Notes under the pieces: generated by a model
The model's input: only the letters and a program-made list of their open reading frames with translations
The model's database searches: none
Told to the model about the DNA's origin: nothing
In this document: in pieces, positions 48,112-61,434 of the stretch
Position numbering within the stretch: the stretch's first letter is position 1
Layout of the letters: each line of letters starts with the position of its first letter
Program-made: the position numbers and the translations under genes
DNA from: an uncultured Prochlorococcus sp.
Lineage (GTDB): Bacteria > Cyanobacteriota > Cyanobacteriia > PCC-6307 > Cyanobiaceae
DNA: 64,000 nucleotides
Assembly: GCA_902536555.1 (NCBI GenBank)
Contig: CACAXR010000001.1
Span: forward strand, 124,001 to 188,000
Reading direction: 5' to 3'

Positions 48112-49680
48112 ATGGAAAAAAATTTATCTGGAACACTCGCTATTGATTTAGGAAATACTAATACTGTAATTGCTTTTCAAGATCAAAAAGATAAAAATTC
48201 TGTTCTAGTTCAAATCCCAAATATTACATCATCTCCAGGGGTTATTCCTACAGCAGTTTGGTACGAGGATCCTTTAAAAATTACTAAAATTGGTATTAGC
48301 GCTATTAACATGAGGGACAATTCTAATTCTGAATTGTTTTTCCATTCAAATTTTAAAAGATTAATTGGAAATCCTATAGAAAAAAGTAATAAAAAAAATA
48401 TTTTAAATCCAAACGAGTGTGGAGAAAAATTTTTTCAAATTTTATGGGCTAATATTCCTCAAAAATATGAGATAAACAGACTAGTTTTAACTGCTCCAAT
48501 AGATACATACAAGGGTTACAGAGCATGGTTAGTTAACCTTTGCGAGAAAATATCTGTGAATGAAATAGCTTTAGTTGATGAGCCAACTGCGGCAAGTTTA
48601 GGCATTAATTTACCTTTTGGTTCCAAAATTATGACAATAGATATTGGAGGTAGCACAATTGATATGAATATAATCAAGATAGATGGGGGAGAAGGAAAAT
48701 CTGGACCAATTGCTGAACTATTAAAATTCAATGGGAATGATGTCAGCTCAATTTCAAAACAAAAAATAAGGTGTGCTGAAATTATCGGTAAAACAGGCTC
48801 AAAAATTGGTGGAAAAGATATTGATCAATGGATCGTTGATTATTTTATTCCAGAAAGTAACTATGCAATTAACCTTTTAAAGGCAGAACAAATCAAATGT
48901 AAACTTAGCTCTTCTGCAATAAAAAATGAAGATAAATATCCAACCAAATTATTAACTGAACAATATCAAGAAAAAGAGTTCTACCTAAGTAAAGAAATAC
49001 TTGAGAAAATACTCATTAAAAATAATCTCCTTAATCACCTGAATTCCTTACTTAAAGATTTATTAAATCAAGCTAGAGCTAAATTTTGCACCGTAGATGA
49101 CTTAAGTGCAATTATTTTGGTAGGAGGAGGAACACAGATACCATTAGTTAAAGAATGGATTACAAATAAAATTTCAAAAATACAAATAAAGACTCCACCT
49201 CCTGTTGAATCAATAGCTTTAGGAGCTTTAGCAATGACCCCAGGCGTCAAAATTAAAGACATCCTAAACAAAGGATTATCTATAAGATTACTTAATAGAA
49301 GAGAACGAAAACACTTTTGGCATCCTATTTTTTATAAAGGTCAAACGTGGCCAACTGAAATTCCATATAACCTTATACTTCAAGCCAGTAAAAATGATCA
49401 GAATATCTTCGAAATAATTATTGGAGAAACAAAAAAAGAAAGAGAATATGATGTAATTTTTGAAAATGGATTACCAAAATTATCAGAGATTCAAAGTGAA
49501 GAAGAAATTATAAAGTGGGATCAAAAACCACTAAAAATCGAACTAGAAAATAAATCTAATCTTGGAGAAGACAATTTAAAGCTTTTCTTCAGAATCACTA
49601 AAAAAGCTGATTTATTAGTTAAGTGTTTCAATATACAAGATGAATTCTTAGGAGAATATAATTTAGGAAATATCTTCTGA
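48112..49680 (+). CDS. Hsp70-family chaperone (DnaK-like, divergent)
   Basis: About 522 aa. Nucleotide-binding signatures are AIDLGNTNTVIAF, LVDEPTAASLGI, TIDIGGSTIDMNI and IILVGGGTQIPLV. The substrate-binding domain is short and the C-terminal lid is missing, so it differs from canonical DnaK. It is likely a specialised cyanobacterial Hsp70. Start at ATG 48112; convergent with pyrR and overlapping it by 18 bp. Confidence 0.85.
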   Translation: MEKNLSGTLAIDLGNTNTVIAFQDQKDKNSVLVQIPNITSSPGVIPTAVWYEDPLKITKIGISAINMRDNSNSELFFHSNFKRLIGNPIEKSNKKNILNPNECGEKFFQILWANIPQKYEINRLVLTAPIDTYKGYRAWLVNLCEKISVNEIALVDEPTAASLGINLPFGSKIMTIDIGGSTIDMNIIKIDGGEGKSGPIAELLKFNGNDVSSISKQKIRCAEIIGKTGSKIGGKDIDQWIVDYFIPESNYAINLLKAEQIKCKLSSSAIKNEDKYPTKLLTEQYQEKEFYLSKEILEKILIKNNLLNHLNSLLKDLLNQARAKFCTVDDLSAIILVGGGTQIPLVKEWITNKISKIQIKTPPPVESIALGALAMTPGVKIKDILNKGLSIRLLNRRERKHFWHPIFYKGQTWPTEIPYNLILQASKNDQNIFEIIIGETKKEREYDVIFENGLPKLSEIQSEEEIIKWDQKPLKIELENKSNLGEDNLKLFFRITKKADLLVKCFNIQDEFLGEYNLGNIF

Positions 49681-50223
49681 GCCATTGCTACTTAGGAAAA
49701 CTCCTTCTTCATTATCAACAATATTTAGACGTACACTAATACTTTCACTTTTACTAGTTGGAACTTTTTTACCACAAAAATCAGGTTGAATAGGTAATTC
49801 TCTATGACCTCTATCTACCATTACTAACAACATCACTCTCTTTGGCCTACCCCAAGAATATAGAGCATCCATTGCAGCTCTAATTGTTCTACCTGTATAA
49901 ATTACGTCATCTATCAATAGAATTTCTTGTTTCTCAATAGGCGTTGGAATATCAGTTGCTTTTATTAGTCGTGTTCCAACTCGATTTTGATCATCTCTAT
50001 AAAAAGTTGGATCAACTATTCCTTTTCTCATTTTTAAACCTGTCTTAAGCAATAATTCTTTTTCTAAAACTATGGAAAGATCAATTCCTCTAGTAGGTAT
50101 ACCCACCAAAAGAAGGTTGTCCAAGTTTTTTACTTTTTCAATAATTTCGGAAGTTAAACGTGAAATGGTTTTTCTAAATTCTTCTTCATTAAGTATTACG
50201 ATCCTCTTTGTTCTATTGGGCAT
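49663..50223 (-). CDS. pyrR: PyrR, pyrimidine regulator / uracil phosphoribosyltransferase
   Basis: 186 aa with the PRPP-binding motif VLLIDDVIYTGRTIRAAMDA and the family segment GIPTRGIDLS. PyrR binds pyr mRNA and/or has uracil phosphoribosyltransferase activity. In cyanobacteria the regulatory role is less certain than the enzymatic one. Confidence 0.9.
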   Translation of the reverse strand: MPNRTKRIVILNEEEFRKTISRLTSEIIEKVKNLDNLLLVGIPTRGIDLSIVLEKELLLKTGLKMRKGIVDPTFYRDDQNRVGTRLIKATDIPTPIEKQEILLIDDVIYTGRTIRAAMDALYSWGRPKRVMLLVMVDRGHRELPIQPDFCGKKVPTSKSESISVRLNIVDNEEGVFLSSNGSEDIS

Positions 50224-50359
50224 GGTTTATAAAAAATAAAATATATTCAATATTTTCTTAAATTAGCAAAAGCTAACTATATTAAAAATAAATTGTTAAA
50301 GAGTAGCGTTTAAAGCTAGATTTAATTATGGATCACTTAAAAACTAATTTGATCTAAAT

Positions 50360-51982
50360 ATGTCAAAGATTATCAGCAAAAATATAAATAAATTAAGTAA
50401 TTCACAGAGCCCTGTAGTTCTTGCAATACTTGATGGCTGGGGGTATCGAGAAGATTCATCCAACAATGCTATAAAAAGTGCGAACACACCAATCATGGAT
50501 TCTTTGTGGCATGCATATCCTCATACTTTAATAAGCGCTAGTGGATCTGATGTAGGCCTCCCAGATGGTCAAATGGGTAATTCAGAAGTAGGACATTTAA
50601 CCATAGGCTCTGGAAGAATAATCCAGCAAGAACTTGTAAGGATATCAAATGTTATAAAAAATAATCAGCTAACCAGGGTTCATGAATTAAGTGAGATGGC
50701 TGATTCATTGAAAAAAAATAATTCTACTTTACATATCACAGGATTATGTTCTGACGGAGGAGTACATAGTCATATTGACCATTTATTAGGTTTGATAAAA
50801 TGGGCATCGGATAAAGGTATCAAAAAAGTAGCAATACATATTATTACTGATGGAAGAGATACTCCTGCAAAAAGCGCATCTAAATATCTTGATCAAATAG
50901 ATTCATGCATAAAAAAATTCAAAACAGGTGAGATCGCCTCTATTTGTGGAAGATACTGGATAATGGATAGAAATCTTTTGTGGGATAGAACCGAAAAAGC
51001 ATATTCTAATTTGACTGATCCAGATATTAAAGTAACAAATCTTTCTCCAAAAGATTACATAAAAAAAAGTTATGACAGAAATATAACTGACGAATTTATA
51101 GAGCCTGCACGCATGTCTGAAAACTATCTCAAAGATGGGGATAGTTTGATTTGCTTTAACTTCCGCCCAGATAGAGCGAGACAAATAATCCAATCCCTCT
51201 CTCATCAAAAATTCTTAGATTTCGAGAGAAAATGGTTTCCAACTATAGATTTGATTACATTTACCCAATATGATCCAAATTTACCTGTTAAAATTGCATT
51301 TCCTCCAGAATCTCTCAATAATTTTATTGGTCAAATAGTTTCAGAAAACGGACTCAAACAATATAGAACAGCAGAGACAGAAAAATATCCTCACGTAACA
51401 TATTTTTTTAATGGAGGAGTTGAAATCCCGCTTCCTGGAGAAGAGAGACATTTAATTCCATCTCCAAGAGTCGCGACTTATGATATGGAGCCCGAAATGT
51501 CTGCAGAAGAATTAACTATTAGTTGTTCCAAAGCAATTAAAAGTGGAAAATATGCCTTTATTGTAATTAATTTCGCTAATCCTGATATGGTAGGTCACAC
51601 AGGCAACATGAATGCAACAATTAAAGCTATAGAAACAGTGGATAAATGTATAGGTAAAATAGTTAATGCTACTGGAGAAATGGGTGGAAGCATTCTTATA
51701 ACAGCCGATCATGGTAACGCAGAGGTAATGAAAGGGCCTTCAGGGGAACCATGGACTGCACACACAATAAATAAAGTTCCATTAATTTTTATTGAAGGTG
51801 AAAAAAGAAAAATTCCAAATATGGGAAATGAGATAAATTTAAGGGATAATGCTGGCTTAGCAGATATTGCACCAACTCTATTACAATTACTGAGTCTTCC
51901 AATACCAAAAGAAATGACTGGAAAATCTCTAATCAAAGAAGTCGAACTAAAAGGGTATAATAAGGTCGTACAACACGCCTAA
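50360..51982 (+). CDS. gpmI: 2,3-bisphosphoglycerate-independent phosphoglycerate mutase
   Basis: 540 aa. It contains the catalytic Ser motif [13 protein letters not shown], the metal-binding [10 protein letters not shown] and ADHGNAE, and VHSHIDHL. It interconverts 3- and 2-phosphoglycerate in glycolysis and carbon export from the Calvin cycle, needing Mn2+. It sits 22 bp before secG. Confidence 0.95.
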   Translation: MSKIISKNINKLSNSQSPVVLAILDGWGYREDSSNNAIKSANTPIMDSLWHAYPHTLISASGSDVGLPDGQMGNSEVGHLTIGSGRIIQQELVRISNVIKNNQLTRVHELSEMADSLKKNNSTLHITGLCSDGGVHSHIDHLLGLIKWASDKGIKKVAIHIITDGRDTPAKSASKYLDQIDSCIKKFKTGEIASICGRYWIMDRNLLWDRTEKAYSNLTDPDIKVTNLSPKDYIKKSYDRNITDEFIEPARMSENYLKDGDSLICFNFRPDRARQIIQSLSHQKFLDFERKWFPTIDLITFTQYDPNLPVKIAFPPESLNNFIGQIVSENGLKQYRTAETEKYPHVTYFFNGGVEIPLPGEERHLIPSPRVATYDMEPEMSAEELTISCSKAIKSGKYAFIVINFANPDMVGHTGNMNATIKAIETVDKCIGKIVNATGEMGGSILITADHGNAEVMKGPSGEPWTAHTINKVPLIFIEGEKRKIPNMGNEINLRDNAGLADIAPTLLQLLSLPIPKEMTGKSLIKEVELKGYNKVVQHA

Positions 51983-52003
51983 AGTTGATACAAGTATTTA
52001 AAG

Positions 52004-52231
52004 ATGATTCAAATTTTAAGTTGGATATGGGTATTTTCTGGAGCGCTCCTAATACTTTTAGTTCTACTTCATAGTCCCAAAGGGGACGGAATGGGAGGAA
52101 TCGCTGCTAGTGGTAGCTCCATGTTCAATAGCGCTAGCAGTGCCGAAGCATCTCTTAATAAGATAACTTGGACTTTTTTAATTATATTTTTGTCCCTCGC
52201 AATTATTCTTAGCGCTGGCTGGATTTCATAA
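52004..52231 (+). CDS. secG: Preprotein translocase subunit SecG
   Basis: 75 aa: two spans with the conserved LLVLLHSPKGDGMGG cytosolic loop between them. SecG stimulates SecYE-dependent export and thylakoid insertion. Probably co-transcribed with gpmI. Confidence 0.95.
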   Translation: MIQILSWIWVFSGALLILLVLLHSPKGDGMGGIAASGSSMFNSASSAEASLNKITWTFLIIFLSLAIILSAGWIS

Positions 52232-52244
52232 AATTCCAATAAAA

Positions 52245-52270
52245 AAGGGATTATTTATAAATAATCCCTT
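52245..52270 (-). terminator. Intrinsic terminator between secG and groEL
   Basis: AAGGGATTATT (52245-52255) and AATAATCCCTT (52260-52270) form a perfect 11-bp stem. On the minus strand a U-run follows (A6 to the left on the plus strand), so it serves groEL; it may stop secG as well. Confidence 0.7.
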
Positions 52271-52304
52271 CAATTAAAAATTAAATTTATTAACTATTAA
52301 TTAG

Positions 52305-53969
<1,665 letters not shown>

Positions 53970-53993
53970 TTAATAATTTTTGAAACAAATATT

Positions 53994-54305
53994 TTAGCCA
54001 ACTACAGCTAAAATATCCTTTTCTGAGAGCAAGACATATTCATCTCCTCCCAATTTAATGTCTGTTCCAGCATATTTGCTGTACAAGACTTTATCGCCAA
54101 TACTCACTTCTGGAGTTTGTCGAGAACCATCGTCATTAAGTTTCCCAGGACCTACCTGAGCAACTTCTCCGACCTGTGGTTTTTCCTTAGCTGAATCAGG
54201 CAAAAGAATGCCCCCAGCAGTTTTTTCCTCAGACGCGGAAACTTTAATAAATATTCTATCTCCCAGTGGTTTTACTGTAGAGACTGTAAGTGAAACAGCT
54301 GCCAT
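53994..54305 (-). CDS. groS: 10-kDa co-chaperonin GroES
   Basis: 103 aa with [11 protein letters not shown], the mobile-loop [18 protein letters not shown] and [15 protein letters not shown]. Caps the GroEL ring. A TATAAT box on the minus strand at 54483-54478 would give a 165-nt leader. No CIRCE repeat was found upstream. Confidence 0.97.
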
Positions 54306-54477
54306 AGATTAATGGAGGATCATGATTGAGACGCTTAGCGTCATAAAAATGGATAGAGAATTCTCGATCCGTATCATCAACAACATAATCCGCAAAGGAG
54401 CATTTAAACCATACTTTAACTGTGCGGGTGGCCGAACCCATTTAACGAATCTACCCATAAGGTGGTAGTATTTTCGG

Positions 54478-54483
54478 ATTATA
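54478..54483 (-). promoter_or_regulatory. Probable -10 box of groESL
   Basis: TATAAT reading left into groES, in the 218-bp space shared with atpD. The same bases read rightwards (TTATAAG) could also serve the ATP synthase genes. The -35 is weak. Confidence 0.4.
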
Positions 54484-54520
54484 AGCTGTAAAAAATCAGC
54501 TAATCATCACCAATTAATAA

Positions 54521-55984
<1,464 letters not shown>

Positions 55985-56023
55985 TTACTCATAAATATCT
56001 AAACTTCAATAATTTTAAATTTA

Positions 56024-56428
56024 ATGGCAATTTCTCTTAAGGTTTTAGCTCCTAATAAAAATGTTTATCAAGGCGAAGCTGAAGAAGTAATTCTTCCAAG
56101 CACTACTGGGCAACTAGGTATACTTCCAGGACATATTTCTTTAGTTACAGCTATAGATATTGGCGTTTTAAGGCTAAGAATGAATTCTCAGTGGAAATCG
56201 ATAGCTCTAATGGGAGGCTTTGCTGAAATTGAATCAGATGAAGTCATAGTTTTAGTTAACAACGCAGAAATCGGTTCTGAAATTAATGTTCAAAATGCCG
56301 AACAAGATCTTAAAGAAGCAAAATTAGCAATTAGTAAATTTTCTGAAAATGAAAAAAATCCAGAGAAAATAAAAGCCTTGAAAGAGATTTCGAAGGCCGA
56401 AGCAAGGATTCAAGCGGCAAAGAACTAA
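56024..56428 (+). CDS. atpC: ATP synthase F1 epsilon subunit
   Basis: 134 aa: N-terminal beta-sandwich ([30 protein letters not shown]) and a C-terminal helical hairpin. Regulates rotation and ATP hydrolysis. Co-transcribed with atpD. Confidence 0.95.
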   Translation: MAISLKVLAPNKNVYQGEAEEVILPSTTGQLGILPGHISLVTAIDIGVLRLRMNSQWKSIALMGGFAEIESDEVIVLVNNAEIGSEINVQNAEQDLKEAKLAISKFSENEKNPEKIKALKEISKAEARIQAAKN

Positions 56429-56430
56429 TT

Positions 56431-56907
56431 TTAAGCAGTTCCACAAAAAGTTACTTCGGGAAACTTCAACTTAGCTTCTTCTAATTTTTTAGTTTTACCC
56501 TCTTCTTGCCAATAATTTATTACCTCTGTGGCTTTATTCAATATTTCAATTCTTTCATTATCTGTAATCCAACCTTTATTCTCTAGTTCGCTTTTTAGTT
56601 TTTCCCAAGCATCATCTCTTGGCCAAAAATAATAAGCAGTTAAAGGGCTTGGGCCTCCCCCAACTATTTGATCAACAGCTAAAGCAACATTATCTGGTAA
56701 CCATAAAACTTTAATAATGAACCTTCCTTCGTTAGGCTTGGGGGTATAACCGGTAGGTACTCCATCTTCATCTATTGTTGCAGCTGCTAAAACTGCTGAA
56801 GCTCCCATCATTCCCAAATTCGGAGAAGAATCTTTAGAGTTATGGGTATTACCGTTTTTGTCTTTTTTTTCTGTTGAATTTTGATTTAACTTATCTGATG
56901 AGGTCAT
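56431..56907 (-). CDS. Plastid-specific 30S ribosomal protein 3 homologue (Ycf65)
   Basis: 158 aa. After a low-complexity Ser/Asn-rich N-terminus, residues ~60-150 match PSRP-3/Ycf65: [38 protein letters not shown] and [17 protein letters not shown]. In chloroplasts it belongs to the small ribosomal subunit. The long N-terminal extension is unlike the plastid protein. Confidence 0.9.
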   Translation of the reverse strand: MTSSDKLNQNSTEKKDKNGNTHNSKDSSPNLGMMGASAVLAAATIDEDGVPTGYTPKPNEGRFIIKVLWLPDNVALAVDQIVGGGPSPLTAYYFWPRDDAWEKLKSELENKGWITDNERIEILNKATEVINYWQEEGKTKKLEEAKLKFPEVTFCGTA

Positions 56908-57012
56908 TCAGTTATTTATATTCCATAATTAATTTATCAGTTTATGGTCACATTTTGATTGATTTATTCAAAATTTCTTGATTTTAATTATTGATAATTT
57001 CTAAATTGAATT

Positions 57013-57171
57013 TTATCTATCATAAGAGACTTGATAAAAATCATAAATTGTAGCCTCTAAAGAATCCCAAAGATCTTTGGGTATATCGTTTTCTTCCGCA
57101 AACATTCCAAGCTGACTAGCCAAGCCTCTTGCTTGAGATAGTTTCGAATCATATGAATCTGAATTATTCAT
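57013..57171 (-). CDS. Small acidic protein, 52 aa
   Basis: MNNSDSYDSKLSQARGLASQ then ENDIPKDLWDSLEATIYDFY. Coherent amphipathic helices, no membrane segment. Lies between pepP and the Ycf65-like gene on the same strand. Function unknown. Confidence 0.6.
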   Translation of the reverse strand: MNNSDSYDSKLSQARGLASQLGMFAEENDIPKDLWDSLEATIYDFYQVSYDR

Positions 57172-57225
57172 TTTTGAAATTTAAACTTCATAAAAAATAA
57201 AACTAATAACTTGATAAGTCAAATT

Positions 57226-58551
57226 CTAAAATTCTAAATCAGAAATTTCTTTTAGTGCAGCAATACTTAAAACTTCTGGGTTTGTATCTGCGACCAGGAC
57301 ATCGTCTTCAATTCTTATCCCTATGCCTTTCCATTTCTCATCTATAGGGGGTTGTCCCTCAGGTACTGGGATCCTATCACTTATGTAGATCCCAGGTTCT
57401 ACCGTAAGAATCATTCCATTCTGTAATGGCACTTCATAGTCCCCCATTCTGTATGCTCCAACATCATGAACATCTAAGCCGAGCCAATGTCCAGTTCTAT
57501 GCATGTAAAGATGTTTATAAGATTGATTCTCAATTATCTCCTCAGTACTACCTGACAATAAACCAATTTCTTTTAATCCTTCTATGAGAATTGTTAAAGC
57601 AACATTATGAACATGGCTAGAATTCGATCCTTTTACAGCACTTTTAATTGCACTTTTCTGGGCACTCAATACGATTTCATAGATAACTTTTTGCTCATTC
57701 GAAAATTTACCACCAATTGGAATAGTTCTTGTTATGTCTCCATTGTAATAATCAATAAGTGAGCAACCAGCATCCACTAACAATAAATCTTCCTTCTTCA
57801 AGGGGGAGTTATTTGAAGTGTAATGCAAAATACAGGCGTTATCTCCTGATGCAACAATTGAGTTATAAGCCGGTCCTCTCGCCCCTTTTTCCAGAAAAAA
57901 TCCCTCCAGAAGACCCTGAATTTGTCTTTCATTTTTCTTTGATGAGATTGATTCCCTAACTAATTCATGAGCTTCTGCTGAGATTTGAATAGCCTCTCTC
58001 ATTCTCTTAATTTCAAATTCACTTTTAATTAATCTCATCTCATTTAAATAAATTTCTGGAGATTTTATAGAATTTCCACCAATGCCTAATCTTGAGCGAT
58101 TTTCAAGTTGTTGTGAAAAAATTTCCAGTATTATTTTCTCAACTGATGGATGCTTGCCAATAGAAAAAACAAGTTCGTCAGAACCATTTATATAGGCTGG
58201 GAGTAACTCTTTTAATTCGTTTATTGAGTGAGCCTTATCAGCATTAAACTCTTTTTCAGCGCCTTCTAAACCCCATCTAAAGCCATGCCAGACTTCGCTT
58301 ATAACATCTTTAGGAGCAACAAACATAATAAATCTTTCTCCCTTTGGCTTATGCGATAAGAAAAGAGCGATAGCATCTGGCTCATCGAAACCGGTTAAAT
58401 ACCAAAAATTACTATCTTGTCTAAAAGGATATTCGCAATCGGCATGATGTTTTACAAGGTTAGCCCCGGGGATAATAGCAGCTTTTCCATTTAAATTATT
58501 GAGGAAGATTTCTCTTCTTTCTTCAAAAACTTTATTTTCAGGTTTAAACAT
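57226..58551 (-). CDS. pepP: Xaa-Pro aminopeptidase
   Basis: 441 aa. An N-terminal domain precedes a creatinase-fold domain with the dinuclear Mn ligands in LLVDAGCSLIDYYNGDITRT, TGHWLGLDVHDVG, LTVEPGIY and IRIEDDV. It removes N-terminal residues preceding proline. Confidence 0.92.
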   Translation of the reverse strand: MFKPENKVFEERREIFLNNLNGKAAIIPGANLVKHHADCEYPFRQDSNFWYLTGFDEPDAIALFLSHKPKGERFIMFVAPKDVISEVWHGFRWGLEGAEKEFNADKAHSINELKELLPAYINGSDELVFSIGKHPSVEKIILEIFSQQLENRSRLGIGGNSIKSPEIYLNEMRLIKSEFEIKRMREAIQISAEAHELVRESISSKKNERQIQGLLEGFFLEKGARGPAYNSIVASGDNACILHYTSNNSPLKKEDLLLVDAGCSLIDYYNGDITRTIPIGGKFSNEQKVIYEIVLSAQKSAIKSAVKGSNSSHVHNVALTILIEGLKEIGLLSGSTEEIIENQSYKHLYMHRTGHWLGLDVHDVGAYRMGDYEVPLQNGMILTVEPGIYISDRIPVPEGQPPIDEKWKGIGIRIEDDVLVADTNPEVLSIAALKEISDLEF

Positions 58552-58624
58552 AGATTGTGTATTGGCGTGTTTAAAAAAAAATGGAAGAATGAATTAATAC
58601 AGATTTAGTAACTAATCTATTTTA

Positions 58625-59602
58625 ATGGAACCAAGTGTTTACGGTTTAATTGTTCTTATAGTAATTATTTTAATTGGGTCAGCATGTTGTTCGGGAGTAG
58701 AAGCTGCTTTTTTAGCTGCAAATTCGATTCGAATTCTAGAGATAGCCTCTAAACAAAAACCAAAGAGTTCTGCAAATCAACTCCTTAAACTTAGAAAACA
58801 TCTTGGAAGAACATTAACTGTAATTACTATTACTAATAATGGATTTAACATAATTGGAAGTCTTATTTTAGGTGTATATGGAGCATTGGTTATTAATAGT
58901 AGTTATGGCCTAACCCTGTTTTCAATTTCTTTTTACATACTAGTCGTACTAGTAGGAGAAGTACTACCTAAGGCTCTTGGTACAAGATTCTCAGTTCAAA
59001 TAGCATTATTATCTGTTCCTATCTTGAGAATATTGCATACTTTAATGAAGCCATTTTTAGTATTAATTGAACAAATATTTCCAGTTATTACGGCAGAAAA
59101 TGAAATTTCAACAGATGAAGAAGAAATTAGACAATTGGCAAAAATTGGAAGCCAAAAAGGTTTGATAGAAGCTGATGAAGCAGCAATGATATTTAAGGTT
59201 TTTCAATTAAATGATTTAAAAGCTAAAGATTTAATGATCCCTAGAGTATCAGCACCTTGTCTTGATGGGTCTTCGAATCTTGAAGAAATTTCAAAACTTA
59301 TAATGAGCGATAACTCCCCATGGTGGGTTATTTTGGGAGATAAAGTTGACAAAATACAGGGGGTAGTTCCCCGTGAGAGAATGCTAGCAGAATTAATTAA
59401 TGGAAAAAATAAAAAATTATTGTCAGAAATTTGCGAACCTGTTGACTACATTCCCGAAATGATTAAGGCAGATCAATTATTAACAAGATTTGACAAGAAT
59501 CATAAAGGAGTGAAAGTAGTAGTAGATGAATTTGGAGGATTCGTGGGCATTATTGGTGCAGAAGCTGTGTTATCTGTTTTAGCTGGCTGGTGGAAAAAAT
59601 AA
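58625..59602 (+). CDS. CNNM/DUF21 membrane protein with CBS domains
   Basis: 325 aa. N-terminal ~190 residues are the DUF21 transmembrane module (CSGVEAAFLAANSIRILE, VLVGEVLPKALGTRF). A CBS pair follows (AKDLMIPRVSAPCLDG to VVDEFGGFVGIIG). Such proteins resemble Mg2+/Co2+ efflux systems; the usual C-terminal CorC_HlyC domain is absent. Confidence 0.88.
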   Translation: MEPSVYGLIVLIVIILIGSACCSGVEAAFLAANSIRILEIASKQKPKSSANQLLKLRKHLGRTLTVITITNNGFNIIGSLILGVYGALVINSSYGLTLFSISFYILVVLVGEVLPKALGTRFSVQIALLSVPILRILHTLMKPFLVLIEQIFPVITAENEISTDEEEIRQLAKIGSQKGLIEADEAAMIFKVFQLNDLKAKDLMIPRVSAPCLDGSSNLEEISKLIMSDNSPWWVILGDKVDKIQGVVPRERMLAELINGKNKKLLSEICEPVDYIPEMIKADQLLTRFDKNHKGVKVVVDEFGGFVGIIGAEAVLSVLAGWWKK

Positions 59603-59605
59603 ATC

Positions 59606-60847
59606 ATGGAACAATTTAAAATTAAAAAAAATTATTTACTTTTAAAAAATTGGTGGGAGACTATTGATCTTACAAACTATGAAAAAAGTTATTTTAATAG
59701 GGACATAATTTCTTTTAATCAACAACTTTTTAGGCTCAAAGAAAAAAAAATAAGAATTGGCGCATATGGTAAATCAGGCGTAGGGAAATCTTCTGTTTTA
59801 AATTCTTTATTAGAAAAAGATATATTTAAAACAGATATTATCAACGGAACCACAAGAGAAATTCAGGCTGAAGAATGGAAATTTAACAATCAATCACTCA
59901 ACAGTATAGAGTTACTAGATTCTCCAGGATTTGATTTCTGCGATATTAAATCCCCAGATAAAGTTTACTCCTCTATAAATCACTCAGATCTTATTTTATT
60001 TATAATTTCTGGAGATTTAAATAGAAATGAGTTAAACGAAATCAGCTCTTTTATAAAAGATGGAAAAAAAATTATTTTAACTTTAAACAAAATCGATCTA
60101 TTAAATACAAATGAATTAAAAGAAATAACTGAAAATATAAAGTTCAAGCTTCCAAAAGATTTAAATATTCCAATAATCATTAATAATGAAAACAATCTTA
60201 AAAATTACATAGCAAAAATAATCAATCAATATGGTGAGATACTATTAACACTAAATTCTATTCAATCAGCTGACAAATTGTTTCTGAAAATAAAAGAGCA
60301 AAGATTGAAAAGAAGGCAGAAATTAGCTCAATCAACTATTGGTAAATTTTCAACTATAAAGGCATCCGCAGTAGCTCTTAATCCTTTTATTTTATTTGAT
60401 GTTGCTGGTAGTTTTGCACTAGATACTGCATTGATTAACGAATTAAGTAAGATTTACGGCTTAAAGTTTAGAGGTGAATCCACAAGAAAAATATTTAAAA
60501 ATATATCCATTAATAATTTATCTTTGGGAATCACTCAAGTCGGAGTTAATACCTCTTTCAACCTTATTAAGAAACTAATTCTTTTAACAGCACCTTTTAC
60601 TAACGGGCTTTCATTATTACCATATGGACCAATAGCAATTATTCAAGCTGCAATCGCGATATATTCTACAAAAATTCTAGGGAAATTAGCAGCACAAGAG
60701 ATATTTGTAAGAAGCAAAGCTTCTTTTATAGAACCTGCCATTTTGATCCAAAATATGAATTTTAATGACCAAGAGATTTTTAACTACTTAAATATTTATT
60801 TTTCAAGTAGAAATTTAAATAATAATTTTGTTAGTTTTCTACCTTAA
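59606..60847 (+). CDS. Era-like GTPase with C-terminal hydrophobic domain
   Basis: 413 aa. G motifs: AYGKSGVGKSSVLN (G1), LLDSPGFD (G3) and LTLNKIDLL (G4). The C-terminal half has several hydrophobic helices (ITQVGVNTSFNLIKKLILLT, YGPIAIIQAAIAIY), similar to DUF697-type GTPases, and probably membrane associated. It lies 3 bp after the CNNM gene. Confidence 0.8.
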   Translation: MEQFKIKKNYLLLKNWWETIDLTNYEKSYFNRDIISFNQQLFRLKEKKIRIGAYGKSGVGKSSVLNSLLEKDIFKTDIINGTTREIQAEEWKFNNQSLNSIELLDSPGFDFCDIKSPDKVYSSINHSDLILFIISGDLNRNELNEISSFIKDGKKIILTLNKIDLLNTNELKEITENIKFKLPKDLNIPIIINNENNLKNYIAKIINQYGEILLTLNSIQSADKLFLKIKEQRLKRRQKLAQSTIGKFSTIKASAVALNPFILFDVAGSFALDTALINELSKIYGLKFRGESTRKIFKNISINNLSLGITQVGVNTSFNLIKKLILLTAPFTNGLSLLPYGPIAIIQAAIAIYSTKILGKLAAQEIFVRSKASFIEPAILIQNMNFNDQEIFNYLNIYFSSRNLNNNFVSFLP

Positions 60848-60855
60848 AACTTAAA

Positions 60856-61434
60856 ATGGAAAAAAGCATTGCTTTATTTGGTACGAGTGCTGATCCACCT
60901 ACAATTGGACACAAAAAAATTCTTGAAGAATTATCCAAAATTTATGCTTTTACCATTAGCTATGTGAGCAACAACCCCCAAAAAAAGCACATAGAGGATA
61001 TCTCAATTCGTAGCCATTTATTAAAAACTCTTATTGATGATTTAGATAATCCGAAAATTTTATTTAATCAAAAAATAAGTAGCCAATGGGCACTAGTGTC
61101 TATCAAAAAATGTAAAGAAATTTATAAATTTAATAATTTAGATTTTGTAATTGGGAGTGATTTAATTAAAGATATTTTCTACTGGAAAAATTTCGACAAA
61201 ATTATTTTGGAGGTAAGTTTTTTTATAATTTTAAGAGAGGGATATCCTGTTGAATCAAATACTCTTGAAATGTTAGAAACGAAAAGGGTGAAATTTAAGA
61301 TTTCAACCATCAAAACCCCAAACATTTCAAGTTCTAAGTTTAGATTAAATTTTAATTGTTCTAATTTACCGTCGTCGTTAATAGATATAGTTAAGAGGAA
61401 TAATTTATATGAATCCACAAAATTAGTTGAATGA
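60856..61434 (+). CDS. nadD: Nicotinate-nucleotide adenylyltransferase
   Basis: 192 aa. FGTSADPPTIGHKKILEEL contains the T/H-x-G-H motif of nucleotidyltransferases, with FVIGSDLIKDIFYWK later. It adenylylates NaMN to NaAD in NAD synthesis. It overlaps nadE by 4 bp, so the two consecutive steps are encoded together. Confidence 0.9.
   Translation: MEKSIALFGTSADPPTIGHKKILEELSKIYAFTISYVSNNPQKKHIEDISIRSHLLKTLIDDLDNPKILFNQKISSQWALVSIKKCKEIYKFNNLDFVIGSDLIKDIFYWKNFDKIILEVSFFIILREGYPVESNTLEMLETKRVKFKISTIKTPNISSSKFRLNFNCSNLPSSLIDIVKRNNLYESTKLVE

Noticed and set aside
54256-54441. 61-codon frame extending into the groES start
   Set aside because: It runs through the groESL leader and overlaps groES out of frame; it looks like untranslated leader sequence.
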